Assembly (NCBI RefSeq): GCF_036373705.1
Contig: NC_089868.1
Location: 16,350,520 to 16,414,519 of the forward strand
Reading direction: 5' to 3'
Origin: Amia ocellicauda
Lineage: Eukaryota; Chordata; Actinopteri; Amiiformes; Amiidae
Length of the DNA stretch: 64,000 nucleotides
Below, in pieces: positions 22,818-38,913 of the stretch. The notes beneath the pieces are model-generated. The model saw nothing but the letters and a program-made list of their open reading frames with translations, was not told where the DNA came from and made no database searches. The position numbers and the translations under genes are program-made. Positions within the stretch are counted from its first letter, which is position 1, and every line of letters begins with the position of its first letter.

Positions 22818-25800
22818 ATGCAGTGCCGGGCTGAGGAGGAGGAGGAGGAGGAGGAGGAGGAGGACTGGCTCCGGCTGAGGCCGCAGGAGCCGCTGTCCTC
22901 GGCCGTGCGTGTTTGACACTTACGAGCGGGACCTGGAGAGATGGACCCGGGCCAGAGAGAGCAGAGACCGGTCCCTTCTCGCCGAGGACCGGGCGGCAGG
23001 GGTGAGCAGCAGCTCCAGTGCGTGTGTCTGACTGGGCATGTGGGAGTCTGTTCTTTCTAAAGTGCGATTTCCAATGATCAATACATCGGGGTGAAACGCA
23101 GCCTACAGTATTGTGTCTTAGGGGGCAGTGGGTGTTTGTAGGGGGCAGGTAAGGCTCTTAATATGACATTTAACATGTTTGTATTAACATATTTTTGGTC
23201 CTGTAAGACACTTTATAATCTTGCATTTCACCATGTTTTTTCTCACGTTTCAACTATGGTTGTACCATGTAAATAACATTTTTACTATGATTTCACATTG
23301 ATAATACCATTAGTTTACCAAAATATTACCACATTGGAACCATGTTTTTATCATGGTACGCTACACTTGACCATTTTTGTACCATGGTAAACTACACATT
23401 ACTAATCTACACCACACTACATCTTACTTTATTTTTACCACGGTGCACCACACTAAATTACTCTAGGACAGGGGTAGTCAATTATTTTTTGTCAGGGTCC
23501 AAATTTCTTGGTCAAGGTCCGGACTCCAGAGGGGGAAAACAAAAACACCTCCAAATAAAATGTTTAAATAGATGTAAATATTAAGTATTAAAGCACTTTC
23601 AGACCACTTTTAATTGTGGTAATTTGGTAAAGATTATTGTAGGCATATACACTCACCTAAAGGATTATTAGGAACACCTGTTCAATTTCTCATTAATGCA
23701 ATTATCTAACCAACCAATCACATGGCAGTTGCTTCAATGCATTTAGGGGTGTGGTCCTGGTCAAGACAATCTCCTGAACTCCAAACTGAATGTCTGAATG
23801 GGAAAGAAAGGTGATTTAAGCAATTTTGAGCGTGGCATGGTTGTTGGTGCCAGACGGGCCGCTCTGAGTATTTCACAATCTGCTCAGTTACTGGGATTTT
23901 CACGCACAACCATTTCTAGGGTTTACAAAGAATGGTGTGAAAAGGGAAAAACATCCAGTATGCGGCAGTCCTGTGGGCGAAAATGCCTTGTTGATGCTAG
24001 AGGTCAGAGGAGAATGGGCCGACTGATTCAAGCTGATAGAAGAGCAACTTTGACTGAAATAACCACTCGTTACAACCGAGGTATGCAGCAAAGCATTTGT
24101 GAAGCCACAACACGTACAACCTTGAGGCGGATGGGCTACAACAGCAGAAGACCCCACCGGGTACCACTCATCTCCACTACAAATAGGAAAAAGAGGCTAT
24201 AATTTGCACAAGCTCACCAAAATTGGACAGTTGAAGACTGGAAAAATGTTGCCTGGTCTGATGAGTCTCGATTTCTGTTGAGACATTCAGATGGTAGAGT
24301 CAGAATTTGGCGTAAACAGAATGAGAACATGGATCCATCATGCCTTGTTACCACTGTGCAGGCTGGTGGTGGTGGTGTAATGGTGTGGGGGATGTTTTCT
24401 TGGCACACTTTAGGCCCCTTAGTTGCCAATTGGGCATCGTTTAAATGCCACGGCCTACCTGAGCATTGTTTCTGACCATGTCCATCCCTTTATGACCACC
24501 ATGTACCCATCCTCTGATGGCTACTTCCAGCAGGATAATGCACCATGTCACAAAGGTCGAATCATTTCAAATTGGTTTCTTGAACATGACAATGAGTTCA
24601 CTGTACTAAACTGGCCCCCACAGTCACCAGATCTCAACCCAATAGAGCATCTTTGGGATGTGGTGGAACGGGAGCTTCGTGCCCTGGATGTGCATCCCAC
24701 AAATCTCCATCAACTGCAAGATGCTATCCTATCAATATGGGCCAACATTTCTAAAGAATGCTTTCAGCACCTTGTTGAATCAATGCCACGTAGAATTAAG
24801 GCAGTTCTGAAGGCGAAAGGGGGTCAAACACAGTATTAGTATGGTGTTCCTAATAATCCTTTAGGTGAGTGTAGATAAACATAGTAGAAACTTTTCAAGC
24901 ATTTCATGTCTTACTAGGTTGAAGTCTTAATCACTTCCCTTTATCACTGTCCACTGTTCAAAATTGAGGGCAAAGAGGATTGATGAATTCAGGGCGGGGG
25001 GTCTGGTGGTCCTCCCCCCAAAGATTTTTAAAATTTAAATTTAGCTCAAAATCTCCATGAAATCCATGAAATCAGGCAGATTTGGACTCAAACATATCTT
25101 TGCTTCACAACCACATATCTCCAGCGAAAAACACATATCAACTGAGATTATACATGCAAACTAGACGCTGTTTCTGGTGCTGGTCAATCACAGATCTATT
25201 TCAGTGGGTCTCTGGGATTGAAACGGGTGAGGATGCACAATTTTCGATTTGTGCACCTGCTAGAAATATGCGTCCTCATTGGAAATCGGCTGTTTCCACC
25301 ACTGATGTAGGAGTTTCTAGGTGAACACATGCTATGGCACCGTGGACACTAGGAGCCATCCTTTAGGAAACTGACACCTCCTGTGTTTCCTTTGCAGCCG
25401 AGGAATGACACAGTCCTAAGTACAGAGTCTTTCAGTGCCTTTCCATTGGAGTCTGTGGAGGTGTTAACAAGCGACACGTGCCTGTACAGATTCAAGCTGC
25501 CAACTGGTGGCAGTCTGGGACTAGGCTTGGGACAGCACCTTGTGTTAAGGTACAGTGTCTGCATACTGGACATCTAGCTCTGTGGAGAAAATCTCACCCT
25601 GATATGTGTTAAAGGCAGTGCTGTGTTGGTGATTGATAATGGTGTAATTTGTGTTGCAGGGGTGCTGTTGAAGGCCTCGAGGTTCAGAGAGCATACACTC
25701 CCATCAGCCCGGTCAGTGCAGAGGGGTACTGTGAGTTTCTCATCAAGGTAATGGCTAGGGTCTAGTCGCTATAGGTGTTTAACTAAGTATATGATTTTCA

Positions 25801-26889
25801 ATGAATGACTGTCAAAGTATTTCTTACTATTTATTGACAGCAAATTGTTTAGGTGCCCAGGTTATCTAGGCCAAAAAAAAATAAATAATAATATTCAAGC
25901 TGCTGTGACTTTTGGAATTGTGTTTTAGGAGAAATCACAAACTTTTTTTTTCAACTGAATTGTATTTTTTCTCAAACATGTAGTATATCTATGGTTGGGT
26001 GTTCATCTTTAACTTTAATATCCAGTGAGTTCAGCTTGATGTCTGCTCTTCCCCAGGTCTACACAGAAGGGCTGATGTCACATTATATACAGACTTGGAA
26101 GGAAGGAGATCTTGTCCAGTGGCGCGGCCCATTTGGAGGCTTTCTCTATAAGCCCAATACGGTCTGTCATGGCTCTTAGAACGATTTGTGGCTTGTTCCT
26201 AGCTTTCACAATTACAATAAAGATATACAACAATACAATGTGTGTTTCACTGACAGTAACTTAATTTCAGAACAGCACAAAACATTACCCACGTGTTGTG
26301 ATAGTTGTTTCGGTACAGTCCAGTCATCAGGCCCCGGACAGAATGGTTAAAGTTGTAAACGTCCATTGTTTCTTGCATTCCAGTATGGACAGCTTCTGAT
26401 GATTGCTTCAGGCACTGGGATAGCACCCATGATCCCCCTCATCCAGCACATAACAGACGACAAAGAGGACGAGACATCTGTCACACTGGTGGGCTGCTTC
26501 AGGACGTATAAGGACATCTATATGAGATCCTTTCTGCAGGAACAGTCACGGTTTTGGAACATTACCACTTATTTTGTGCTTAGCGAGGTGAGAGAATTTG
26601 CCGCAGAAACAGACGTCCACATACATTGTTGCTGAAGGTGAGTCTCGGACAGCTTTACCGCTTGTTGGTTCTCATTCTCACACAGGAGGAAAACCTTGAC
26701 AGTCTTCCCTGGAGTTACCGTGAGAAGACACACCTGGGCCGACTGAACCTGGAGGTGCTGAAGGCTTTGGTGAAGTGTTGTAAGAAACCACCCTTTGCAG
26801 TAATATGTGGCTCCATAGCCTTCAATGAAGACACATTCAACCTTCTGCGGAAATTAGGATTGGAAGAGGAGTCCTGTTTTAGGTTTTAA
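22818..26889 (+). CDS. cyb5rl: NADH-cytochrome b5 reductase-like (frame break in exon 1)
   Basis: A ferredoxin-reductase-fold flavoprotein predicted to move electrons from NAD(P)H through FAD. Exons: 22818-23001, 25398-25549, 25660-25747, 26057-26161, 26384-26587, 26686-26889. Exons 2-6 keep one frame and show the FAD motif RAYTPIS, the nucleotide-binding GTGIAPMIP and the C-terminal CGSIAFNEDTF, ending ESCFRF. Exon 1 should encode the oxidoreductase-like N-terminal segment. The ATG at 22818 gives MQCRA, a run of ten Glu, then DWLRLRPQEPLSS, and meets TGA at 22914-22916. The frame that splices to exon 2 reads PCVFDTYERDLERW but opens only after a TGA at 22876-22878 and has no ATG. The Cys-Cys-Gly-Ser-Gly-Cys part expected between the two is absent, consistent with a deletion of 3n+2 bases or a reference error. 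Intron 1 carries a DD36E transposon. Confidence 0.9.
23228..23460. repeat. Degenerate ACCATGGTA-rich repeat
   Basis: Variants of ACCATG, CATGGTA and TACCATGG recur at irregular spacing, with interrupting AT-rich and ACACTA segments. It looks like a decayed minisatellite or foldback element; no family was assigned. Confidence 0.4.
23650..24871 (+). mobile_element. Tc1/mariner DD36E (Incomer-like) element, copy 1, broken
   Basis: A 1222-bp element bounded by TA dinucleotides (23648-23649 and 24872-24873) with terminal inverted repeats starting CACTCACCTAAAGGATTATT. The transposase frame starts at 23798 and matches copy 2 at 62446. It is stopped by TAA at 24200-24202, where copy 2 has CAA (Gln135), and has one extra T near 24423 that shifts the frame. 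By eye, about nine substitutions and this one-base insertion separate the copies, roughly 99% identity. It sits in CYB5RL intron 1 in the sense orientation. The catalytic spacing is as in copy 2. Confidence 0.95.
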
Positions 26890-28286
26890 AGCCAGGTGGA
26901 AGTGAGGATTAAGGGAGAAATCTTACAGCACAATGAGATGCATTAGGGGGATAAAAACAATTGGCAATTCAGAAGAATTAAAAAATGATCTGATTGGAAA
27001 TTAATGTTTAATCATATATATTTTGTAAACTTAATGTAGATGTTTTTGAACTTGAATCTTGCAATACCTTCAGTATGCATTACTGTACAGTTATTTAATG
27101 ATGACTGGATAAGGAGTGGTTTCCTAACTGGGCTATAAAGTATGCTAATCATTATAAGTTGGAAAGGGTTTACAAATACCGCAGTGCAGGTAACATTCAT
27201 TGTACCAGTTTGCCATAGACTGATGCTTATACTGTCCAATAGAATTATGTATTGTGGTTATAGCAAAACACTTTGAATGACTCTGATGAGTTGCATGTCT
27301 AGACAAGTACTGGCAGAGTTCTATTACCACCTGTTTGCAGTAATTATGGATAACCTCTGCACTTACACACTTCAGATCTGTGTGCTGAAATGTCACTGTT
27401 CTCCAAAGCAAACACTGCTTTTCTCAATAGCACAATTTGGTAGCTGTTGTGGCTATCAGCACAATATCACATGTACCAAAGGTTAATATGAAGAATTAAC
27501 TCACTTAATTATAGTAAAGTACATAAGAGCAGCTCCTGTATAATGAGACCTGTAACAACTAGAAAAATAAACACCTTCGTTTGGAGTAAATTCAACCGCT
27601 CAACTGAACTGCTCACAGGCACTGCTGGTCTTGTGCGTTTCTCAGGTCTGCAGCGGCCTGAGCTTGTGAAAGTTTTCAACTTTCGTCTTTCCATCAGATG
27701 TTTCCATGCTTAATTCAAAGGAGATGCGGGTGAACTTTGAGGATCTTTTACATTTTAATATGCTGCATTCCTTTCTGCATAATAAAAACAATATTCTTTT
27801 TATTAAACCATGCAAACCTGTATGAAGTCTTTTATTGGAGTGTTTGGCCTGCTGCCCTGGGGGCACAGATGTCAGCTTGAATAACAATCCCTGATTACAG
27901 TACTGCTCTTTATGAACAAATATCACGGCTGGGTCACATATTTTGGATTTTGTACATGATTCCATATAAATGCTGGCTTAAGCTCTGCGGTTTGAGGTAA
28001 GCTTGTGTTCGCTTTTAAGAAAACCATCTGTTTTGTGCATATCGTATCCCAATATCAACTCAGATACAGGTCATCATCCTGATAGGGAAACAAACCCAGA
28101 GTTTATGGACTTTAACCTTCACCCGTTATCGAGATTTTAGAAAATTTTAAAACCAAGCAAGGAGTGAGGTCCGTGCTGTAGCCCTTTCACCGGACGGTGT
28201 AGGCAGGAGATATTTTCCACGTATTTTGAATGGCTGTTATTTTGGTTGTTGGTGTGTCTGAGTTTGCGGCCTGTCTGTGGAGCTGC
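26890..28286. other. Intergenic, CYB5RL to Tctex1 gene (tail-to-tail)
   Basis: The region shared by two convergent 3' ends. A plus-strand AATAAA at 27566-27571 could end CYB5RL, and minus-strand AATAAA at 27831-27836 could end the Tctex1 gene. If both are used, the transcripts would approach each other closely. No other gene was seen. Confidence 0.5.
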
Positions 28287-30755
28287 TCACTCGCAGTACA
28301 CTGCAAAGACGGTGGCCACACAGAACAGGGTGGTGCTCTCGTAGGTGAAGGAGGTGTAGCTGTCTGCGTGGGGGTCCCACAGGCAGCGGCTGGCCACCAA
28401 GATATCCTCCCTGGCTTTCTTACCTAGGGTGACCACACACACCATCTTGTACCGCGGTGGGCACACTGTCTTCACTAGACCTTTCAGCTCTTCGCTCAGC
28501 TCCTGGGTCAACCTGGTGCACAGCTTGGCCTCATAGGAGACTCCCTCCAACTTAGACCACAATAAGCCCTTCACCAACTGCTGGGCTTGAGCACAGGAGA
28601 ACTTCTCTTGGGGTCTGGAGGAGGTGTCAGGGACCTGGAGGAAGTAGAAGGGGAAGAGGTTTGATGACTGGAAGTGAATGTGTTTGTTCTTCCCTTCTCC
28701 ACTATAAAGTGGATCACAGCACACTATTTGTACGTCTTCTTCCTCTTGGAACTGCTTTAATGATAGAAGTTTTTTTATCATGAATTTATAAAGTTGTTTA
28801 TCACCTTAATCTAAGGGATGCAAGACATTCACTCAAGGGACAGAAATCAAAGAAAACGAACGTTCTTCAGCTGCTGATAAGTGGATTTGTAACATTATAA
28901 AAAATACTTCATGTTTTAAGACATTTTGAACACAAGAAAGTCTCGAGCACTTGCATGGTAACTAAAGACTGTTCTTGTGTTTTACAGTCTACATTTGCAT
29001 CTTGTGCCAGACCTATACTCAGAGGTTATCAGTTGACAGCTTGTGGCTCCCTGTCATAGATTAATGTGTGCCATCTGAGTTTAACTTTTACAGTCCCCTT
29101 TATAGTGTTCTGCTTTTGTTCAAATATTTGCATGTGCAGTTTTTATCATTTGAAGTGCCAGTGCTTGGCCTGGAAAATTTAAATTTCCGTGTTAGAATCA
29201 GTGGTATCAGTTTTCCAGTCTTGATTTGAAATTCAAATTCTAGGGCAGAATGAATCTGTAATACAGTTACTCACTGGGCCTGGTGGAATCTACCAATAAA
29301 TAGTTTCTGTACATAATTTCAATGTTATTTCTTGTTGGCTGTGGCTACAATGTACACAAATGCACCTCCAATCTAAATGTGTAGTAACTAATGTAGCATG
29401 TTATTGTACAGTCGGATCACTGATATAGTTACGAAAATACATCAGATATTTTAGTTATGAGACTTTAAGTCAAATATTTGGTTCATTCACAAAATCCTGA
29501 ATGCAGTTGTTTGCCATTGAAATTGCACACTTGAGAAAGCAGTCCCCACCCTGTGTCTAGATCAATAGGCATTCCTGTTCTTGTATCAAAGCTTACCCTT
29601 TCATCAGTAACCGGGGCAGGCTTATGCAGGTGGGACCCGCTGCTTTTCTTGGTGGCTATTTTTAAAGCTGTCCGCTCCTGCAAGTCACATCAATTAACAA
29701 AAATTATAATACTTTGATTAATGAACATGGTCAATGTTATAATAAAATAACAAAATATACCAGGAAAATCTATTACTATATTTTTTCTTGTGCATTATTA
29801 CCTTCAGGCTCTTGGTGAACCTTTGTGCGGCCAGCAGTCCCTTCAGGGTGATGGTCCCACTGTCCACAGCCCTGGCAGGGGCCACTCTGGAGGGCCTGTA
29901 GCCCACGGAGGGAGCCGACACAACTGAGGGCTGCCCCGGGACAAAAACGAACAGTGAGATTTGATTTGGCTGCATGAAAGAAACAATCTCTCCACTCTAT
30001 TCAACTCAGGTTTTATATTCTTAAATCCTTTAGACTTGCGATTTTATTCCAAATTCCAAATGTATTCTTTTTACCAATTACAGATCCTAATGACAGTTTA
30101 CTCCACACTTTGAGATCTGGGACACTGAGGGAAATAGCAGTAAGTGGCCGGGTAGTTATGTGTTGGCCAGAACATGCATATTTATTTTGTAGGTCATACA
30201 TTCGTTCTGAGGAAACTTTTCAAAAAGTAGTTATGCAAAAGTGTATACTGTGACCCAGATGTTTTCTGGTGAAATTGTCACAGCAGAATTACATTGGGGT
30301 AGCATGGTTAAGGCGGTGTGAAGTGAAGCAGAAAATTACTGTTTGCCTGTTGTTGTTTTGGCTGCGTAGTTGTTTTGTATGTTGGTCTTAGTCTGCATTT
30401 CCAAGATTGACTGCTTTAATATATTTGTTCCTATGCATATTAAATCAGAGAACTGGAACCCCACCAAACTGAAGCAGATGACACAAAATGTCTCTGTTAT
30501 GTGATCCTATATTTCTGCAGTAATGACCAAGCTGCTACATTTAAGTTCATTAGTGAGCGCAGTAATTCGTATTTTGACAGAATGATTTTCTTGATCATTT
30601 GAAGTGGTAACTGGTTTGTAGTTTAGAAATGCTGGTTTTGCTGAAATATGCACCTCTTTGACAATGTGATGGCCTCTGTCCTTCTTCTCCTTGTCCGGCG
30701 TTCTGGATATGACCTTGTTGCCTCTTGAAAGCATCTGGTCTTTTGAGTTATTCAT
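28287..30755 (-). CDS. Tctex1-domain dynein light chain (DYNLT4/DYNLT5-like)
   Basis: Tctex1-family proteins dimerise and bind the dynein intermediate chain, in cytoplasmic or ciliary/flagellar dynein. Four minus-strand exons, all phase 0: 30755-30654, 29930-29802, 29677-29597, 28634-28287, giving 219 residues. The last exon carries the whole Tctex1 domain: SYEAKLCTRLTQELSEELK, then PPRYKMVCVVTLGKK, LVASRCLWDPHADSY and the end LFCVATVFAVYCE. The N-terminal 100 residues are basic and Ser-rich with no domain recognised; TLKGLLAAQRFTKSLK may be helical. The ending and PPRYK resemble TCTEX1D4/DYNLT4 most, and the length fits (221 in human), but DYNLT5 cannot be excluded. The start is the first Met of exon 1; an additional 5' exon is possible. 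Human has no such gene between CYB5RL and CDCP2. Confidence 0.8.
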
Positions 30756-32937
30756 TCCTGAACAAAATACTTTGGCAGTCAGAAATGCATGTTCCTTTTT
30801 TTCATGGAACAGTCCAATACTCCATTTTGTGGTTGAATGGAATATATATTACTCAAGGCATCAAAACTCGAGTACCAGAACATTGAAACAATACACAATT
30901 ATTCCCAGCACAACTGCAAACTGCAGTTGGAAAATACATGTCATATGTCTTGCAAATCCACTTATTCTGAGTGATAATAATATAAAGTGCATTGTGAAAA
31001 TAAACATGTGTACATAATTGTCTGCAACTTTCTATATACTCGATGGTGCTTTAAACAATGGCAATAAATCTAAGACTCAACTTTTTCCATGCAGAACTGC
31101 CAAGTGAAAAATGCTAAATTCAGGTCTCTCTTTTTGCACCAGAGCTCCTGTAGACCTAATTACATTTCCTGATCCATAAGCAACGTATAGTAGCAGTAAG
31201 TAGATTTGAAAGAAGTGAAAAAGATTGCCTACCAATGCTGTGTGCCTGGGCTCCAGTCAGTGTGATAGTGGCTTCTGTGTTGTTAATATGTGCCACCCCT
31301 CACTGCATGCTTGTGTGCTCCTGGGTTGCTAATGCTATAATGTTCTGTTACTCATTTAACTTCACCCTTTTGCCTTGCTAGGGCTGTGTCTTTGTAAACA
31401 CTTAAAGTCAGAGTAGGACTGTACACGTGACACAGCGCTGCCCAAGTGCCATTTCAGGATTAAACATTATTATTATTATTATTACCATTAGTCATAGTAG
31501 TAGTTTTATATTGTAATTGTGACTTTGTTTTGGTGCTCTGTGTCCAAGCTATACATCCCATTTTGTCCAAATATTAAAGCACATATAGGACATTCTATCC
31601 ATATTCTATGTAAAAGAGTCAAAACATTTGCTGTTTATTCTCGCTTGCAAATCTGGAATTGTTTCATAAACAGCTGACTGGTTCTCATGTAAAGTTTTTA
31701 AAAGTGTGATATGCTGCATATTCATAGCCCTTATAAGAAAGAATTAAATAAAAAAAACACGCACACAACACAAAAACTAAAAACACGCACAAAAAACTAA
31801 AACAAGAACAACTTTCTGACCCAGCAGTCACAAGCCCTTTGACTTAGGCTTATAGTGCAGAGTTACTGCTGTGTAAACACTACACCTATGTTAGATTGAC
31901 ATATAGTGGATTTCTGGTTAAACAAAACCTGTTTAATATGGCTTGCAAAGTAAATGGAGCAGTAAAAGAAACAGTCATAGAGACCTGGAAAAAACAAAAC
32001 AGCTTCTACAACACTGCTGCCTCCCAAGTCAGGAAATAAAGCGGGTTTTTTTGGTAATATATCAGGGTGTCAGTATTGCAGTTGTAGCTTTCTTTGAGGG
32101 TGTGGTCTGAAACAGGTCACAAATGAGGGCTAACCCAGAAGCAGCCAATGAGCGTTGACCGTGCCCCAAGAAAATAGTTATGTGTGAACAGAGTAACTTT
32201 CTGCAATGAAAAATAAACTTTCTCTCCCATATTCCTATATGACACTTTTCCCCTGTTCTGTTATCATTATTTACCTCATATTTGCATAATGTCTTACAAG
32301 TGGTGCACATGTCCCAGGCTGAACTTCTTTGACCAAGAGCAGCAGACCAAACCCATGAAATTCACTAAGAAATACAGAGACAGTGCTTGTCTAAGATGGC
32401 GTTGTTTAAACCAACTCCTGCTAATTCAAATGAGAGGCTCGTCTGTCAGCTATGCCCCAGTGGTGGCTCAACACCTGACAGTGATCTCCAGACAACCATC
32501 AGAGCAGCTGACTCAGACCACTGGCCCCCTTGTTGCTTTGTATCGGGGGGGCACTTGTTCCTGTGAGTCATCAACAACACCTGCGGCCTGGTGCGACTGA
32601 GCACAGACTTGTCTTTATCTGTTCCACAGAGGACCCGTGTCAACCTTTTGTCACATTTATAAAACATTTATGCTTTTGCTCTAAACAGAGTGTACCGACA
32701 TGGCATCTAGAACCGTGTAAATCACATGGATATTTGATACAGTTCATTAAAATTTAGTGGAGGAGGCGAGGGGCATATTGGATTACTAATTCAAACCAGC
32801 AATTCATTATTCATCACACTATTAATTCAACAACCATGAGCTGCTTTTTGGAACTATACAGTTAAATATTACCTTTCTCTTTGCTTCGTCAGGGACTACG
32901 ACTACTGTGCTGAAGTCGGCAAAACCAAAACCAAAAC
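30756..32937. other. Intergenic, Tctex1 gene to CDCP2 (head-to-head)
   Basis: 2.2 kb separate divergent start codons, so a shared core promoter is less likely than at the other divergent pairs. A short ATT-repeat lies near 31469-31484. No coding exon or transposon was recognised; unseen 5' UTR exons may lie here. Confidence 0.45.
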
Positions 32938-37369
<4,432 letters not shown>

Positions 37370-38767
37370 AGATACGTAGTTGCAGAGTACAGGGAGTCAA
37401 TCACCAAAGCAAACATTCAACAACATAAACAATGATTGTAATATCAACAAATAATTTGACACTGGAGTAAGAAAAGCACCACAAATATTAAGTGTCTGTT
37501 CTTTATCTAGCAATTTCTCAGAGATATGAGGGTATTCTGACTTTAAAAAATATACTCATGCATTGCCCCAGCAAAGATACAATTATACAAAGTCTCAATA
37601 ACTATTTCTTTCTCCTCATGCTTCTCCTTACCCAGGACTCATTCGGATTTACAAGTTTTCAAATCACTGGTGTTCACTCTGTATTCTTAACTAAGTTGAT
37701 TATTTCTGCCTTCATGGAGCCGTGAATCCCCCTTAATGGTGATTTTTAAAGGTCGGAGTATCAATCATGTATTTCAGTAGTGGAAACTAGTTGGTGGAGT
37801 ACAGCACTTTCTGTGAGCATACATTAAAGTAATACAATAACTATGAATCTAGCCAATTTGTGAATTCAAGGTGCAGTAGTGTTTGCATGACAGAATCCAG
37901 TACTATGTGTTTACATTGCCTAGCAAGATGAAGTACATGCTGAATATAGCCTTTGTTCATTCAGCTAGTTAATCAAAGCTTGTAGGTCCAACATTATAGC
38001 AACAGAAGGCAATTTTGCTCTTGGTATCCTAGTAATTGAGACACTTACCCTTGCATGTACAATTCATCTAAATTGGAGGAATCTCTGATGCCTAGTCTGA
38101 TCAGTTACTTTTATTGAGAAACCAGGCCTTTAAAATCCTTATTATATGCTTAGCGCTTTTGGTAATTTAAGATCACAGTTTATGGTTTCAATAAATTAAT
38201 AACAGTAAAACGACTTTGGACCTACACACCATTCAATACACTCAAACTCTTTGGAATAACCCATTACCATCCAAACTGACTCATTGCTATACACCTTCAT
38301 CAGAGAGAAATGAACACACATTTCTAGAGATGTACACTGTAAAGTCAGCCACTTCTGCTATCCTGCAATCCTATAATACAAAGAGCAAAGTGCAGGACAA
38401 GCACAGCCCCTACTGGCAATGCTTACCTGTTGGACTAGGTAAGGTTAAACAGGGTTGTGGTTAAGGAAAGCCTTGGACTAAGATTGGGGATGAGGTCTGA
38501 CTCTAGGGTTACATGTGTTAGCAATATTAGTAGATTGTGACTCTTTGAAAATGCCCATTGTTCACTATTTCAATGGCACACAGCACCACCTAGCGTTCAC
38601 AATGCAGGTTTCATCTTCATTTCAACAGTATGTAGATCATATATTGCATTTGCTTTGTGTTGAAAATGTTTTCCCCCTTATTCCCCTATCCATGGTGTCA
38701 GGATTTGGTGTTCATTTTGGAGCTCAAATAAACCAACACACAACATACATTAAAAAAAAATAAGTAT
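37370..38767. other. Intergenic, CDCP2-TCEANC2 (tail-to-tail)
   Basis: Probably mostly CDCP2 3' UTR, with possible AATAAA signals near 38190 and 38725. A weak CTCF-like CACCACCTAGCG lies near 38583. No gene was seen. Confidence 0.45.
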
Positions 38768-38773
38768 TTTATT
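38768..38773 (-). terminator. tceanc2: AATAAA polyadenylation signal of TCEANC2
   Basis: TTTATT on plus, AATAAA on minus, about 140 nt after the TCEANC2 stop. Confidence 0.6.
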
Positions 38774-38913
38774 AACAACCTAAAAGTAAAACATATTAAA
38801 AAACTGCCATCTCAGTGCTCCGGATCACATTTGTGCTTTTTAAGTTATGCTGCATCTGAAATCCTGCAGCATAAACCCATTTCTTTCCATCAGACATCCT
38901 GCAGTCAGTGCCA

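Larger units (their letters stand above)
23002..25397 (+). other. cyb5rl: CYB5RL intron 1
   Basis: A 2.4 kb intron containing a degenerate ACCATGGTA-type repeat near 23228-23460, a complete Tc1/mariner element at 23650-24871, and unassigned sequence at 24880-25390 with no visible gene. Confidence 0.7.

Noticed and set aside
23471-23535. CAGGGGTAGTCAAT and GTCCGGACTCC resembling the end of a Charlie-type hAT element
   Set aside because: No matching second terminus or target duplication was found, so only a possible fragment.
38580-38597. Third CTCF-like motif (CACCACCTAGCG)
   Set aside because: It departs from the core at a key GGC position and is below what I would call.
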